From Echinicola shivajiensis (GTDB taxonomy: Bacteria > Bacteroidota > Bacteroidia > Cytophagales > Cyclobacteriaceae): DNA of 64,000 bases. Position 1 is the stretch's first letter. Every line of letters starts with the position of its first letter. The stretch covers positions 310,001 through 374,000 of the forward strand of contig NZ_JAHHZM010000004.1 in NCBI RefSeq assembly GCF_018642165.1, given 5' to 3'. This document shows positions 1 to 9,382 of this stretch, piece after piece. The notes under the pieces were generated by a model. The model was not told where the DNA came from, did no database searches, and saw only the letters and a program-made list of their open reading frames with translations. The translations under genes and the position numbers were made by a program.

Positions 1-353
1 TATTTAGTGCCCACCCAGAGTTGGTTTTCCCTGTCTTCCAAAATGGTATTCACTTGGTTGCTGGATAAGCTTGTCTCTAGCGCATCTTCATGGATAAAAG
101 GACTGTATTCCTTTCCGTCAAATCGGTTAAGTCCGTTGGCTGTGCCGAACCAAAGAAAACCGTAATGATCCTGATAAATGGCGGTGACTTCAATATCACT
201 TAGGCCTTCTAGGGGGAGTTGATAGAGGTTTAAAGGTTTTTGAGCGAATGACTGGCTGGTGAAAAAGGCAAAGAATAACAAGCAGCAAAGTTTCCTAAGA
301 CTCGAAGTCTTTTGAGATAGGAGATTACTGAATATTTGTAGGTTTAACTTCAT
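1..353 (-). CDS. N-terminal part of a hybrid two-component sensor (propeller type), cut by window edge
   Basis: Reading the minus strand from an ATG at 353 gives about 117 residues: a hydrophobic signal segment (CCLLFFAFFTSQSFAQ), then LYQLPLEGLSDIEVTAIYQD and the repeats YGFLWFGTANGLNRFDG and LWVGTK. These are the typical start and first blades of the two-component regulator propeller (Reg_prop) in the periplasmic sensor of hybrid histidine kinases and related SusC/D-linked sensors. The kinase, receiver and HTH parts, if present, lie outside the window. Such sensors bind oligosaccharides in the periplasm and induce neighbouring polysaccharide genes. Its position at the edge of the GH43/SusCD locus fits that role, but the ligand is unknown. 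The family is clear; the downstream domain order is inferred. Confidence 0.8.
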   Translation of the reverse strand, partial: MKLNLQIFSNLLSQKTSSLRKLCCLLFFAFFTSQSFAQKPLNLYQLPLEGLSDIEVTAIYQDHYGFLWFGTANGLNRFDGKEYSPFIHEDALETSLSSNQVNTILEDRENQLWVGTK

Positions 354-593
354 TATTCTTTTCAAGGAAACTTGTGGCCCCTTCATCTTTTAAATTCATA
401 GATTTTTCCGGTACTATCAAAGGGGGATTCATCAGCAATTTAATAAATATTAATTATATGCAAGGAATTTGAAGTTGTCTGAATGATAAATGGTATTATT
501 TCCTTTTGAATTCTTTCTGAAATAAGTATTTTGTTATGAATTCTTGTCTTTATGTGTTTTGGTTAGGTTGGATTCAAAATGTATTTCATGAGG

Positions 594-2081
594 TTAGGCA
601 ATGATTTTTTCCACGATATTGCCATGTACATCGGTCAATCTAAAATCCCTGCCTTGGAATTGGTAGGTGAGTTTTTCATGGTCCATACCCAATAAATGAA
701 GTATGGTGGCCTGGAGGTCATGTACATGAACGCGGTCTTTTATTCCGTAATAGCCTATTTCATCTGTTTCGCCTATGGAATAGCCAGATTTGACACCTCC
801 GCCTGCCATCCACATGGTAAAAGCTTCTAAGTGATGGTCCCTCCCGAGGAATTTCATTTCTTTTCCACCACGGTTCTCACGCATTGGTGTTCGGCCAAAT
901 TCACCGCCCCAAACGACCAATGTATCGTCGAGCAGCCCTCTTTGCTTCAGGTCATTCAGTAGGGCAGAAATAGGTTTGTCCACTTCTTGACAGCGTTCAT
1001 TGAAACCATGGTTCAGGGCTTCCTTATAGTTGGACCCATGCGAATCCCAGCCATAGTGGTACAGCTGTATAAAACGGACACCTTTTTCAGCCAGTCTTCT
1101 GGCCAATAGACAGTTATTGGCAAAGGAGGATTTGCCTGGTTCTGTTCCGTACATTTCATGGATGTATTCAGGCTCATCTGAAATATCCATGGTCTCGGGA
1201 ACTGACATTTGCATCTTGAAGGCCATTTCATATTGGGAGATCCTGGTCATAATCTCCGGATCACCTACTTCCTGGAATTGCTTTTGATTGATGTCGTTGA
1301 TGATATTGATGGTCTTTTCCCTGAGTTCCCTACTTACACCCTTTGGATCGGAAAGGTATAATACCGGGTCTCCTTTGGAGCGACATTGTACTCCTTGGTA
1401 AACTGTTGGTAAGAAACCGCTGCCCCAGATACTTTTACCAGCACTTGGAGTGGTGCCTCCAGAAACAAACACCACAAAGCCCGGCAGGTTTTGGTTTTCA
1501 GAACCCAAGCCATAGGTTACCCAAGAACCAATACTAGGCTTGCCCAGTCTGGCACTTCCCGTATGCATGAGGAGCTGTGCAGGAGCATGGTTAAATTCAT
1601 CTGTGTGCATGGCTTTTAGGAAGCAAACATCATCTACATTATTAGCAAAATGGGGCATTCTATCTGTCACCCAGGCACCTGACTGTCCATGTTGCTTAAA
1701 ATCAAATTGAGGCCCCAACATTTGAGGGGTTCCTTCTATAAAGGCAAATCGTTTTCCTTCCAAAAGGGAGGGAGGGCAGTCCAAGCCGTTGAGTTTTTGA
1801 AGTTCCGGTTTATAATCAAATAGCTCCAGCTGTGATGGTGCTCCGGCCATATGGAGGTAAATAACTCTTTTTGCCTTTGGGATAAAGTGGGATGGCAAGG
1901 CCCTCATTGGGTTATTGAGATCAGCACCTGCTGCAAGGTCACTTCTGCCGCAGCCGCTCAGACTTCCACCTAAAAAGGATCCTAGTGTTAGGGCTCCCAT
2001 TCCTGAGAGGCATTTCTTTAAAAAGTGCCTTCTGGTGTTGAGCTCCGCATTTTTTATTATGGCTTCTTCAAACAGGTTCAT
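594..2081 (-). CDS. DUF1501 family secreted protein (alkaline-phosphatase/sulfatase-like fold)
   Basis: This 495-residue protein begins with a twin-arginine type signal (TRRHFLKKCLSGMGALTLG, Arg17-Arg18) and a Gly-Cys at 43-44 that may be lipidated. The body has the DUF1501 hallmarks: GAPSQLELFDYKP near the start, WDSHGSN in the middle, VVWGGEFGRTP and GRDHH toward the end. DUF1501 proteins share the sulfatase/phosphatase fold but their reaction is not established. It is the last gene of a three-gene minus-strand operon, 26 bp after the DUF1549/DUF1553 cytochrome gene. The two families are almost always adjacent and probably act together. ATG at 2081 is well placed before the signal. Confidence 0.9.
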   Translation of the reverse strand: MNLFEEAIIKNAELNTRRHFLKKCLSGMGALTLGSFLGGSLSGCGRSDLAAGADLNNPMRALPSHFIPKAKRVIYLHMAGAPSQLELFDYKPELQKLNGLDCPPSLLEGKRFAFIEGTPQMLGPQFDFKQHGQSGAWVTDRMPHFANNVDDVCFLKAMHTDEFNHAPAQLLMHTGSARLGKPSIGSWVTYGLGSENQNLPGFVVFVSGGTTPSAGKSIWGSGFLPTVYQGVQCRSKGDPVLYLSDPKGVSRELREKTINIINDINQKQFQEVGDPEIMTRISQYEMAFKMQMSVPETMDISDEPEYIHEMYGTEPGKSSFANNCLLARRLAEKGVRFIQLYHYGWDSHGSNYKEALNHGFNERCQEVDKPISALLNDLKQRGLLDDTLVVWGGEFGRTPMRENRGGKEMKFLGRDHHLEAFTMWMAGGGVKSGYSIGETDEIGYYGIKDRVHVHDLQATILHLLGMDHEKLTYQFQGRDFRLTDVHGNIVEKIIA

Positions 2082-2107
2082 GACTGGGTATTTAAAATTT
2101 CTTATTG

Positions 2108-4432
2108 TTAATCTTTTGTGATAAAACCATCTAGGTTCAAAATAGCATTGGCCACCATGGTCAAAGCATTCAGTTCTGTATCCATTTGTTTGGCTCCAAG
2201 GTTTTCCAATCCTTCTCCACTTTCCTTAAAGTGCTGATAGGCGGTTTGGTATAAGTCCTTCAAGGATGCCAGTACCTTTTGATCCGGTTGATGGAACAAG
2301 GCCATTTCATAACCTTTACTAAGTTGCTCTTCAATCACATCTCCTTCAGATCTCATTCTCTTGGCCAAGGCCTGTGCTGCTTCCACATAAACAGGATCAT
2401 TCATGGTAACCAAGGCTTGCAAAGGGGTATTGGTTCTGATTCTTCTGTTGACACAGAATTCACGGCTCGGACTGTCAAAGCTCACCATAGAAGGGTAGGG
2501 ACTTGTACGTCTCCAATAGGTGTATATTCCTCTTCTATGTTGGTCCTCACCTTTGCTAAGAATCCATTTCTCAGGATTATTGATGACCTGCCAAACACCA
2601 TCCGGCTGTGGAGGCATTACGGAAGGTCCAAACATCTTTTTGCTAAGCAATCCACTTACAGCAAGTGCTTGGTCTCTTACCTGTTCGGCTGTCAACCTCA
2701 CCCTTGGTCCCCTGCTCAGCCAATAGTTGGCGGCATCTTTTTCAAGGGCTTTTTTGCTTACCTCAGAGGATTGCCTGTAGGTGGCTGACATCACCATCAT
2801 TTTCAGTAGGGGCTTGAATTGCCAGTTTTGCTCATGCATCCAGTTGGTGGCCATCCAATCCAAAAGCTCAGGATGGGTAGGGGCAAAGCCTTGCGAACCA
2901 AAATCCTCTTGGGTTTCCACAATACCTCTTCCAAAAAGCTGGGCCCAAAGTCTGTTTACAGTAACTCTTGCCGTTAAGGGGTTTTCCTTATTTACTAACC
3001 ATTTGGCCAGTCCCAACCTGTTTTTTTGATAGGTTTCTGGGAAGGTAGGCATGGAACCAGGTACTCCAGGTTGGACTTCCTCTCCATGTTCCATCCAGTT
3101 GCCCCTTTCAAAAACAAAAGTTTTACGTCTTTCTCCTTCTGGCAATTCACTCATTACCGGTAATGGATCAGGTTTTATTTTTTCAAGCTCAGTTTCTTTT
3201 TCGTCGACCTGGTGGGCAAACTGATATTTTGCCTGTGGAGCCAAAGTGTTTACTGAATCTATCCAATTAAGAATGGATTGTCTTTCTTTCTCTTCAATTT
3301 TAGTATAAACCGGTAAGGTCGGACTGTCTGTCCAGGTATCTGCATCTTTGGTATTATTGAAGAAGGCATAGAATTCATAAAACTCTTCATGTTTGATTGG
3401 GTCATAAGGATGGCTGTGACATTGTACACAGGCAAAGGTGATACCCTGCCAAACTTCCCAGGTAGTATTTACCCTGTCCAATACCGCTGATACCCTGAAT
3501 TCTTCGTCATCTGTCCCACTTTCATCATTGGTCATGGTGTTCCTGTGAAAGCCAGTAGCAATCAATTGTTCCTTACTTGGATCAGGGAGTAGATCGCCTG
3601 CGATTTGTTCAATGGTAAATTGATCAAAGGGCATATCCTGATTAAAGGCATCGATTACCCAATCCCTGAATTTCCACATGGGACGGTGACGGTCTTTTTG
3701 GTAACCCTTGGTGTCGGCATAACGTGCCAGGTCCATCCACATGGCAGCCCACCTTTCACCGTACTGGGGTGAGGCCAATAGCTCATCTACTATTTTTTCA
3801 TAGTTGTCCAAATCGGGATTGTCCTTTAAGCGTTGGACAAGTTCCTCTGTAGGAGGCAAGCCAGTCAAGTCCAAACTTAATCTTCGGGCAAGGGAAGCTG
3901 GACTTGCTTGGGGTGATGGAGAAAGTCCCTTTTCCTCCATCTTTTCTAATACAAAGGCATCAATTGGATTTTTGGCCCAATCGCTTTCACTGACCTCAGG
4001 TAGTTCTGGTTGTTGGGGAGGGATAAAGGACCAATGGTCTTCCCATTTGGCACCTTGATTGATCCATTTTTTTAGGACATCCACTTCCTCCTGACTAAGC
4101 TGAGGACCTTCAGGCGGCATGCGAACCTCAGGGTCTTCATGTAGGATTCTCTTGATCATCTCGCTTTCCTCAGCATGGCCGGGAATGATAGCGGGTTCGC
4201 CAGATTTGGTGGCTGAAAGGGCTTCTGATTCAAATAGCAGGCTGAATTCTCCAGACTGTTTTACCCCTCCATGACAGGAAATACATTTATTATTGATGAT
4301 AGGCCTGATTTCAGCATTGAAGTCTATCTTTTCTTCGGCTTTGTCATTGCAGGACAGGGTACTGGTTAAAATGGCCATAGCCCCTGTCAGGCCTAAGGGG
4401 ATGATTTTTTTCAATGACTTTATGGTTGCCAC
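2108..4432 (-). CDS. Planctomycete-type cytochrome c / DUF1549 / DUF1553 lipoprotein
   Basis: This 774-residue protein starts at a GTG codon; no in-frame ATG precedes the signal peptide and lipobox (LTSTLSC, Cys28). A PSCyt1 c-type heme motif C50-I-S-C53-H54 follows, then the DUF1549 domain (around 150-355, with ACVQCHSHPYDP) and the DUF1553 domain (around 480-745, with RVTVNRLWAQLFGRG and PRSPSREFCVNRR-like segments). Family members are often about 1000 residues with a LamG-like insert; here that insert is absent, leaving a short linker around 385-450. The pairing of heme protein and DUF1501 suggests an extracytoplasmic redox-linked step on a carbohydrate or sulfated substrate, but this is inference. 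Confidence 0.9.
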   Translation of the reverse strand: MATIKSLKKIIPLGLTGAMAILTSTLSCNDKAEEKIDFNAEIRPIINNKCISCHGGVKQSGEFSLLFESEALSATKSGEPAIIPGHAEESEMIKRILHEDPEVRMPPEGPQLSQEEVDVLKKWINQGAKWEDHWSFIPPQQPELPEVSESDWAKNPIDAFVLEKMEEKGLSPSPQASPASLARRLSLDLTGLPPTEELVQRLKDNPDLDNYEKIVDELLASPQYGERWAAMWMDLARYADTKGYQKDRHRPMWKFRDWVIDAFNQDMPFDQFTIEQIAGDLLPDPSKEQLIATGFHRNTMTNDESGTDDEEFRVSAVLDRVNTTWEVWQGITFACVQCHSHPYDPIKHEEFYEFYAFFNNTKDADTWTDSPTLPVYTKIEEKERQSILNWIDSVNTLAPQAKYQFAHQVDEKETELEKIKPDPLPVMSELPEGERRKTFVFERGNWMEHGEEVQPGVPGSMPTFPETYQKNRLGLAKWLVNKENPLTARVTVNRLWAQLFGRGIVETQEDFGSQGFAPTHPELLDWMATNWMHEQNWQFKPLLKMMVMSATYRQSSEVSKKALEKDAANYWLSRGPRVRLTAEQVRDQALAVSGLLSKKMFGPSVMPPQPDGVWQVINNPEKWILSKGEDQHRRGIYTYWRRTSPYPSMVSFDSPSREFCVNRRIRTNTPLQALVTMNDPVYVEAAQALAKRMRSEGDVIEEQLSKGYEMALFHQPDQKVLASLKDLYQTAYQHFKESGEGLENLGAKQMDTELNALTMVANAILNLDGFITKD

Positions 4433-4460
4433 GGTTATGATGGGTTGCTGTTAATTAATA

Positions 4461-5516
4461 TTATACTCTTTCTAGTTGTACCGGAAAGGTCTGCTCTGAA
4501 TTCCACTGGGGTACGTAAATGTTTTCATCATTGTCCACACAGACATCATGAGGGTTCATAAAGGTATGGCCATCATATACGATGGTTTGTAGTTTTCCAT
4601 CTATATACTCTGGCGAAGTACCTCCTGGTGCGGACACCACTTTATTGTTTTTGTCCAGTATTACGGTAAGGCCATCATACTCTTTACGACTTACAGTTCT
4701 AAGCACCGAAAAATAGAGGTAGTCTCCCTTGATGACGGGCCTGTTGATCCAACAGCCCGTTACAGGAACTGTTTCAATATGATTACCTTCCAGATCAAAT
4801 CTTTTGAATTCATGGGCCAGTCTGGAAGTGACGATGAGTTCAGGTTGAGCTGGGTTTCGGGTATCCAGACAGACGCCATGGGCTTGTTGTAAATTGGCAT
4901 CATTTTTACCCTTGCCTCCAAAATGCCTGATCAATTCTCCCTTTGGAGAGTATTGGACAATATAGCTTTTACCATAGCCGTCGGCTACATAAATATCCCC
5001 AGTAGGACCTACGGCTACTTCTGTCGGTCGGTATTGTTCAGGTTTTTGGTAAACACCAGTTTCTTTTGGATAATCAATGGTCAATAGGATTTTACCATCC
5101 AATGTGGTCTTATAAATCTGATGTCTATCATGGTCAGTGATATACAGAAATTCTTCTCCCCCTTCATCATGCAAGGTGAGTCCATGAGCTCCTGGAAATT
5201 GATCGCCCCAAGTTTTTAATACCTTTCCAGAGCGGTCATAAAAAATAATATTGTTTTTGGTTTCATTGGTCAAAAGTATCAATCTACCCTTTTTGTCCTG
5301 GACCATTTCATGACAGTCTTTGACAGGGGTAACAGATTGATTTTGTTTACTCCAATCTTTTTTTACCTTGTATTTGAAGTCTCCATGTCCAATTATTTCC
5401 TTTAAAGGGTCAGTGGATTTTCCAAAGTTGATGTTTGGGAAAAACAAGCCAGAGGCCATTAATAAGGAGCTGGATTTTAGAAAATCCCTTCTGTTGCTGT
5501 TATAATCTTTTGACAT
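4461..5516 (-). CDS. Secreted NHL-repeat six-bladed propeller (PAL/SMP-30-like)
   Basis: The reading frame is open from a TTG at 5585, but the ATG at 5516 gives a clean twin-arginine signal (NSNRRDFLKSSSLLMASGLFF) and is preferred. The 351-residue product has repeated propeller strands such as HGLTLHDEGGEEFLYITDHDRHQIYKT, PTEVAVGPTGDIYVADGYG and NPHDVCVDNDENIYVPQW, each split here by blade. This resembles NHL propellers and the lyase domain of peptidyl-glycine alpha-amidating enzymes, whose His and Asp ligands hold metal. It is the first gene of the operon with DUF1553 and DUF1501 (28 bp gap). A catalytic or binding role on the same substrate is likely; the reaction is unknown. Confidence 0.8.
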   Translation of the reverse strand: MSKDYNSNRRDFLKSSSLLMASGLFFPNINFGKSTDPLKEIIGHGDFKYKVKKDWSKQNQSVTPVKDCHEMVQDKKGRLILLTNETKNNIIFYDRSGKVLKTWGDQFPGAHGLTLHDEGGEEFLYITDHDRHQIYKTTLDGKILLTIDYPKETGVYQKPEQYRPTEVAVGPTGDIYVADGYGKSYIVQYSPKGELIRHFGGKGKNDANLQQAHGVCLDTRNPAQPELIVTSRLAHEFKRFDLEGNHIETVPVTGCWINRPVIKGDYLYFSVLRTVSRKEYDGLTVILDKNNKVVSAPGGTSPEYIDGKLQTIVYDGHTFMNPHDVCVDNDENIYVPQWNSEQTFPVQLERV

Positions 5517-5813
5517 ATTTTTTTGCGCTGAATATTCTTTTAGGTCTTTAGCCCTCAATTTAAATTTTATATCCTGAAATGGCAATTAGACTATTAGAGA
5601 TTCTTTTCCATTAAGCTTGTATGTGTTTGTTAGTAATGTATTGATTTATACGTGGTTATTATAAATAATTGTAAATGTTTATTCAAGCTTGTTGTTTTAA
5701 GAACTTACGGAATCGATTTCGTAAAAGTAGCTTAAAAGTGTTGTTGTGGTATTATAACTAAAAAGTGGAGTGTTAAGGGTTTTTTCTCAAGGAAAATAAA
5801 TTGTAAATAAAAT
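5517..5813. other. AT-rich intergenic region upstream of the NHL operon
   Basis: About 300 bp of AT-rich sequence lies between the NHL-propeller start and the terminator of the next minus-strand gene. It must hold the promoter of the NHL-DUF1553-DUF1501 operon. I see no convincing coding sequence or strong repeat in it. Confidence 0.4.
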
Positions 5814-5847
5814 TCAAGGCATCGCTATCAGTAAAGCGAGGCCTTGA
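5814..5847 (-). terminator. Rho-independent terminator of the minus-strand GH43-type gene
   Basis: A 13-bp inverted repeat with one mismatch (TCAAGGCATCGCT / AGCGAGGCCTTGA, 8-nt loop) lies 27 bp past the stop of the GH43-type gene. On the minus strand it is followed by an ATTTTATTTAC T-rich run. Confidence 0.7.
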
Positions 5848-5873
5848 TCTTGTGGGAAGTTTTTAAAAAAAAC

Positions 5874-6815
5874 TTATTCTGAAAAGGAGCTTTTAAGCTT
5901 TTCAAATTCCTCACTGCTAATGGTAAAAGCTGTTCCATGTCTCGTTCCCTCAGGAAAGTTGATTTGATCAGAGATGTCTTCCCAGTTTTCAAAGTCAGAA
6001 CTGGCAACCGCCCCCATCTTATGATTGGTGTATTTGTCAAAATATACTATGCATCTGCCATATATCATCAAAGGTGTAGGCCCTTCTGCCCAGTAGTTTC
6101 CGGTAATTGGTTTTCCCGCAACAGGATAACCCTTGCTTAGTTTTTTGCTTTTAGTGAGTCTGATGTTTTTGGCAGGAGGTGTTCTTGTTTCATCTTTGAC
6201 AAACATGATATATTCTTCATCATGCTTGATTATAGTCCCGTCTATGACATTGAAGCCAGGTTCATAAAAAAGCTTTGTTTTAGAAAAATTCTTGAAATCC
6301 TTGGTAGTGGTATAATACATTCTATGATTATAGGCATTTTCCAATGTGTCCTGGGTTTCAGGATAAAGCCCAGTAATGGTAGAGGACCAAAAGATCATAT
6401 ATTGGTCCTTTTTATCATCATAAATTATTTCAGGAGCCCAAGTATTTCGTGCTCCTTCTTCATGTTCCATTACTGGTATAAATTGTTGTTCCGACCAATT
6501 TATCAAGTCTTTAGAGGAAGCATAACCCAATCCTTTCTCGTTCCAACTTACTGTCCAAACCATATGAAATTTGCCGTCTCCGCCACGGATGATACATGGA
6601 TCCCGCATTAGCTTGTCTTTGCCCGCTGTGGGAGTGAGTATGCTTTTATTCTCATTCAGGGCTTCCCAAGTTAATCCATCCTCACTGTAGGCCAAGTGGA
6701 GGCCATCTTCACCATTGCCCATAAAGTAAGAAAAGAGATAGATGTCATCTGTTTGGGCGAGAACTTGTAGAATGCTGATAAAGAATGCTGAGAAGATTAG
6801 GGGGATTTTTTTCAT
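5874..6815 (-). CDS. Secreted GH43-type five-bladed propeller glycosidase
   Basis: ATG at 6815 (not the upstream TTG at 6869) gives a 313-residue protein with signal peptide 1-20 ending VLAQ. The fold signature is that of GH43/GH32/GH62-like propellers: YLFSYFMGN at the first strand, RDPCIIRG (Asp72), TWAPEI, IDGTI (Asp192) and AEGPT (Glu244), matching the base, pKa-modulating and acid positions of GH43, plus a closing TRHGT. Many family members release arabinose, xylose or galactose. It stands alone on the minus strand, divergent from four plus-strand relatives, and ends in its own terminator. Exact specificity cannot be read from sequence. Confidence 0.8.
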   Translation of the reverse strand: MKKIPLIFSAFFISILQVLAQTDDIYLFSYFMGNGEDGLHLAYSEDGLTWEALNENKSILTPTAGKDKLMRDPCIIRGGDGKFHMVWTVSWNEKGLGYASSKDLINWSEQQFIPVMEHEEGARNTWAPEIIYDDKKDQYMIFWSSTITGLYPETQDTLENAYNHRMYYTTTKDFKNFSKTKLFYEPGFNVIDGTIIKHDEEYIMFVKDETRTPPAKNIRLTKSKKLSKGYPVAGKPITGNYWAEGPTPLMIYGRCIVYFDKYTNHKMGAVASSDFENWEDISDQINFPEGTRHGTAFTISSEEFEKLKSSFSE

Positions 6816-6986
6816 GTTTACTGATAATAATTGCTGGACTAAAATACTTAGCATCAAAAGATAAAACAAAGAAATTTTTATTAAAGTGTTTAAATGACAG
6901 TTATTTTAAAGGAAAGTCCTATATTGCTTGAACGTTTTACATGTATTGTGATGATATTAGATTATGGCATTGGAGCAATATATGAT

Positions 6987-7006
6987 TAATTACTCCATAG
7001 TAATTA
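6987..7006. promoter_or_regulatory. Palindrome in the divergent GH43 promoter region
   Basis: A perfect 8-bp inverted repeat with a 4-nt spacer (TAATTACT-CCAT-AGTAATTA) sits 31 bp before the ATG at 7038, in the shared upstream region of two divergent GH43-type genes. It could be an operator or a leader hairpin. No binding protein is known. Confidence 0.3.
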
Positions 7007-7037
7007 CTGTAAAAGGAAACCCAGAAACAAAATAACC

Positions 7038-8132
7038 ATGAAAATAATCTTCAATAAAGGAAGGGGCAATACTGCTTTTGGACTTGGACTTATTTTTTTG
7101 ATAATGGCTTGTGAAAGTGCCAATAATAGAGGAACTACAGCTCATTCTGGTCAAGAATTGCCTGATTTTAAGGCCTATTTAATGGTCTATTTCAAAGATG
7201 ATGATCATAGTTTGCACATGGCCTTGAGCCAAGATGGTTATAGCTTTACTGATGTCAATGAGGGAGAGGCAGTGATCGCTGGAGACAGCATTGCTGAGCA
7301 AAAAGGGATCAGAGATCCTCATATATTTCGAGGGGCTGACGGAACCTTTTATTTGGCCATGACTGACTTGCATATTTTTGCCAAAAGGGATGGGCTTCGC
7401 GCAACAGAATGGCAGCGCCCGGGAGAAGAATATGGTTGGGGAAACAATCGGGGCTTTGTATTGATGAAATCCAAGGACCTGATCAATTGGTCAAAAGCCA
7501 ATGTCTTACTCCCTGAGCAATTTGAAGGTTATGACACGATTGGCTGTGCATGGGCGCCAGAAACCACCTTTGATGAAGAAGAGGGTAAGCTGATGCTTTA
7601 TTATACCATGCGATGGAAAAATGGCTTGAATAAAATGTATTATTCCTATGTTAATGATAATTTTGACCAATTGCTATCTGAGCCAAAATTGATTTTTCAA
7701 TATCCCAAAGAAGTCAATTATATCGATGCAGATATCACAAAGGTAGGGGACCAGTATCATATGTTTTATACACCCCATGATGGCATGCCAGGAATCAAGC
7801 AAGCTGTCTCCAAAAAAATCAATAAAAGTTACCAGTACGATTCAGCTTGGTACGATACCGAGCCTGAAGCCAGCGAAGCGCCGAATGTTTGGAAAAGAAT
7901 AGGAGAAGACAAGTGGGTGCTGATGTACGATATATATGGTATCAGGCCACACAATTTTGGCTTTAGGGAGACCAGTGATTTTAAGCATTTCGAAGACCTT
8001 GGGCATTTTAATGAGGGAGTGATGAAGGCCACTAATTTTTCTTCGCCCAAACATGGTGCTGTGGTTCATTTGACTGCTGATGAAGCCCGAAAACTTGCCA
8101 ACTACTGGGGATTGGACATGAGTTTTGACTGA
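7038..8132 (+). CDS. GH43-type glycosidase lipoprotein
   Basis: This 364-residue protein has a lipoprotein signal (LIFLIMAC, Cys25). It shows the propeller pattern shared by its neighbours: AYLMVYF, IRDPHIFRG (Asp93), CAWAPETTFD, IDADI (Asp230) and SEAPNVWK (Glu280), the three acidic positions expected for GH43 catalysis, and a C-terminal PKHGAVVHLT. It is first in a plus-strand run of four GH43-type genes and ends just before the next gene, whose start lies 25 bp downstream. It is likely attached to a membrane and trims oligosaccharide side chains. Substrate (arabinose, xylose or galactose linkages) is uncertain. Confidence 0.8.
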   Translation: MKIIFNKGRGNTAFGLGLIFLIMACESANNRGTTAHSGQELPDFKAYLMVYFKDDDHSLHMALSQDGYSFTDVNEGEAVIAGDSIAEQKGIRDPHIFRGADGTFYLAMTDLHIFAKRDGLRATEWQRPGEEYGWGNNRGFVLMKSKDLINWSKANVLLPEQFEGYDTIGCAWAPETTFDEEEGKLMLYYTMRWKNGLNKMYYSYVNDNFDQLLSEPKLIFQYPKEVNYIDADITKVGDQYHMFYTPHDGMPGIKQAVSKKINKSYQYDSAWYDTEPEASEAPNVWKRIGEDKWVLMYDIYGIRPHNFGFRETSDFKHFEDLGHFNEGVMKATNFSSPKHGAVVHLTADEARKLANYWGLDMSFD

Positions 8133-8157
8133 ATTGGTTATGATATTAAGAAGAGAT

Positions 8158-9183
8158 ATGAAAAATATGTGGGGATTATGGATATTGGGGCTATCAAGTT
8201 TTTTATTTTCTTGTTCAAGCTCGGTTGAAAAATATGAAGGTTATCTGTTTGCCTATTTTGAAGGAACAGGAAAGGCGGAGAAACAAGAGCAATTGCGATT
8301 TGCTGTAAGTGAAGATGCCGTTCATTGGAAAGCATTAAATAATAATGAACCTATCCTGTCCTCGGCTGAAATATCACAAACAGGAGGAATACGTGATCCA
8401 CATATCTTGCGGGGTGAAACTGGAAAGGACTTTTATATGGTCGCTACAGATATGTATACCAAGAAAAACGGTTGGGACCATAACCCTGGAGTGGTGTTGC
8501 TGAAATCAGTAGATCTTATCAATTGGGACCATGCATGGATAGACTTAGAGGCCAGCTATCCTGAACAGTTTAGGGATGTGAAATGGGTATGGGCACCCCA
8601 AGTTATTTATGATAAGGAAAAGGGGAAGTACCTGGTGTATTTTACCGTAAGGTTTTATTATGATGATAGGCTGGATTTTTACAGTGCCTATGCCAATGCT
8701 GATTTCACGGGCTTTGAAGCTGCGCCTAAGCTGATGTTCAAAACCAAATATGGAGCGATTGATGGTGATATTGTGGAAAAGGATGGGGTTTATCATCTGT
8801 TCTATAAGGCGCATACAAGAAATAAGGAGGGAGAGGAATTTGAAAATGGTATTCAGCAGGCCACCAGTAAATCTTTGGAAGGGCCATGGAAGGAAGACTT
8901 TAAGTACTTGGATATATATGCGGGGAAGCCTACAGTAGTGGAAGGATCTTCGGTGTTTAAGCTAAATGGAAAGGAAGAATATTTCCTGATGTATGACCTT
9001 TATGCAGACCATCGTTATGAGTTTCAGCGAAGCACAGATCTTGTTCACTTTACTGATACTACAGGAACTTTTACCAAAGATTTCAATCCACGTCATGGGA
9101 GTGTAATCAGTATCACCCAGGAAGAGGCTAAAAGACTGAATGAAAAGTGGGGCGGGGTGCCTGAGGGATTGTTAGAGTATTGA
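8158..9183 (+). CDS. GH43-type glycosidase lipoprotein
   Basis: Several starts are possible (TTG 8125, ATG 8140, ATG 8158). ATG 8158, preceded by AAGAAGAGAT, gives the best signal peptide with lipobox LFSC (Cys19). The 341-residue product carries YLFAYFEG, IRDPHILRG (Asp80), VWAPQVIYD, IDGDI (Asp202), VEGSSVFK (Glu262) and PRHGS, the same order as the neighbouring GH43-type proteins and the N-terminal half of the double GH43 at 23,501. It is probably co-transcribed with the gene before it. Specificity unknown; the intact acidic triad suggests an active enzyme. Confidence 0.8.
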   Translation: MKNMWGLWILGLSSFLFSCSSSVEKYEGYLFAYFEGTGKAEKQEQLRFAVSEDAVHWKALNNNEPILSSAEISQTGGIRDPHILRGETGKDFYMVATDMYTKKNGWDHNPGVVLLKSVDLINWDHAWIDLEASYPEQFRDVKWVWAPQVIYDKEKGKYLVYFTVRFYYDDRLDFYSAYANADFTGFEAAPKLMFKTKYGAIDGDIVEKDGVYHLFYKAHTRNKEGEEFENGIQQATSKSLEGPWKEDFKYLDIYAGKPTVVEGSSVFKLNGKEEYFLMYDLYADHRYEFQRSTDLVHFTDTTGTFTKDFNPRHGSVISITQEEAKRLNEKWGGVPEGLLEY

Positions 9184-9382
9184 GTACAAAGTACATCGTA
9201 TTGAGAGAGTAATTGTTCGGAACCACTTTTCTGAGCTTATTTTCCATGATTCAGAGGTTCCTGAGCCTGTTGAAGGGCCAGAATTTGGTATATCAAGAAT
9301 GGAAAGTAGAGTTTGGCCTGTCCATAGCCGTTTGTTGTCTGTCTAAGCTTAAAACTTAAAATTGAAATTGTAAATCAACCAT

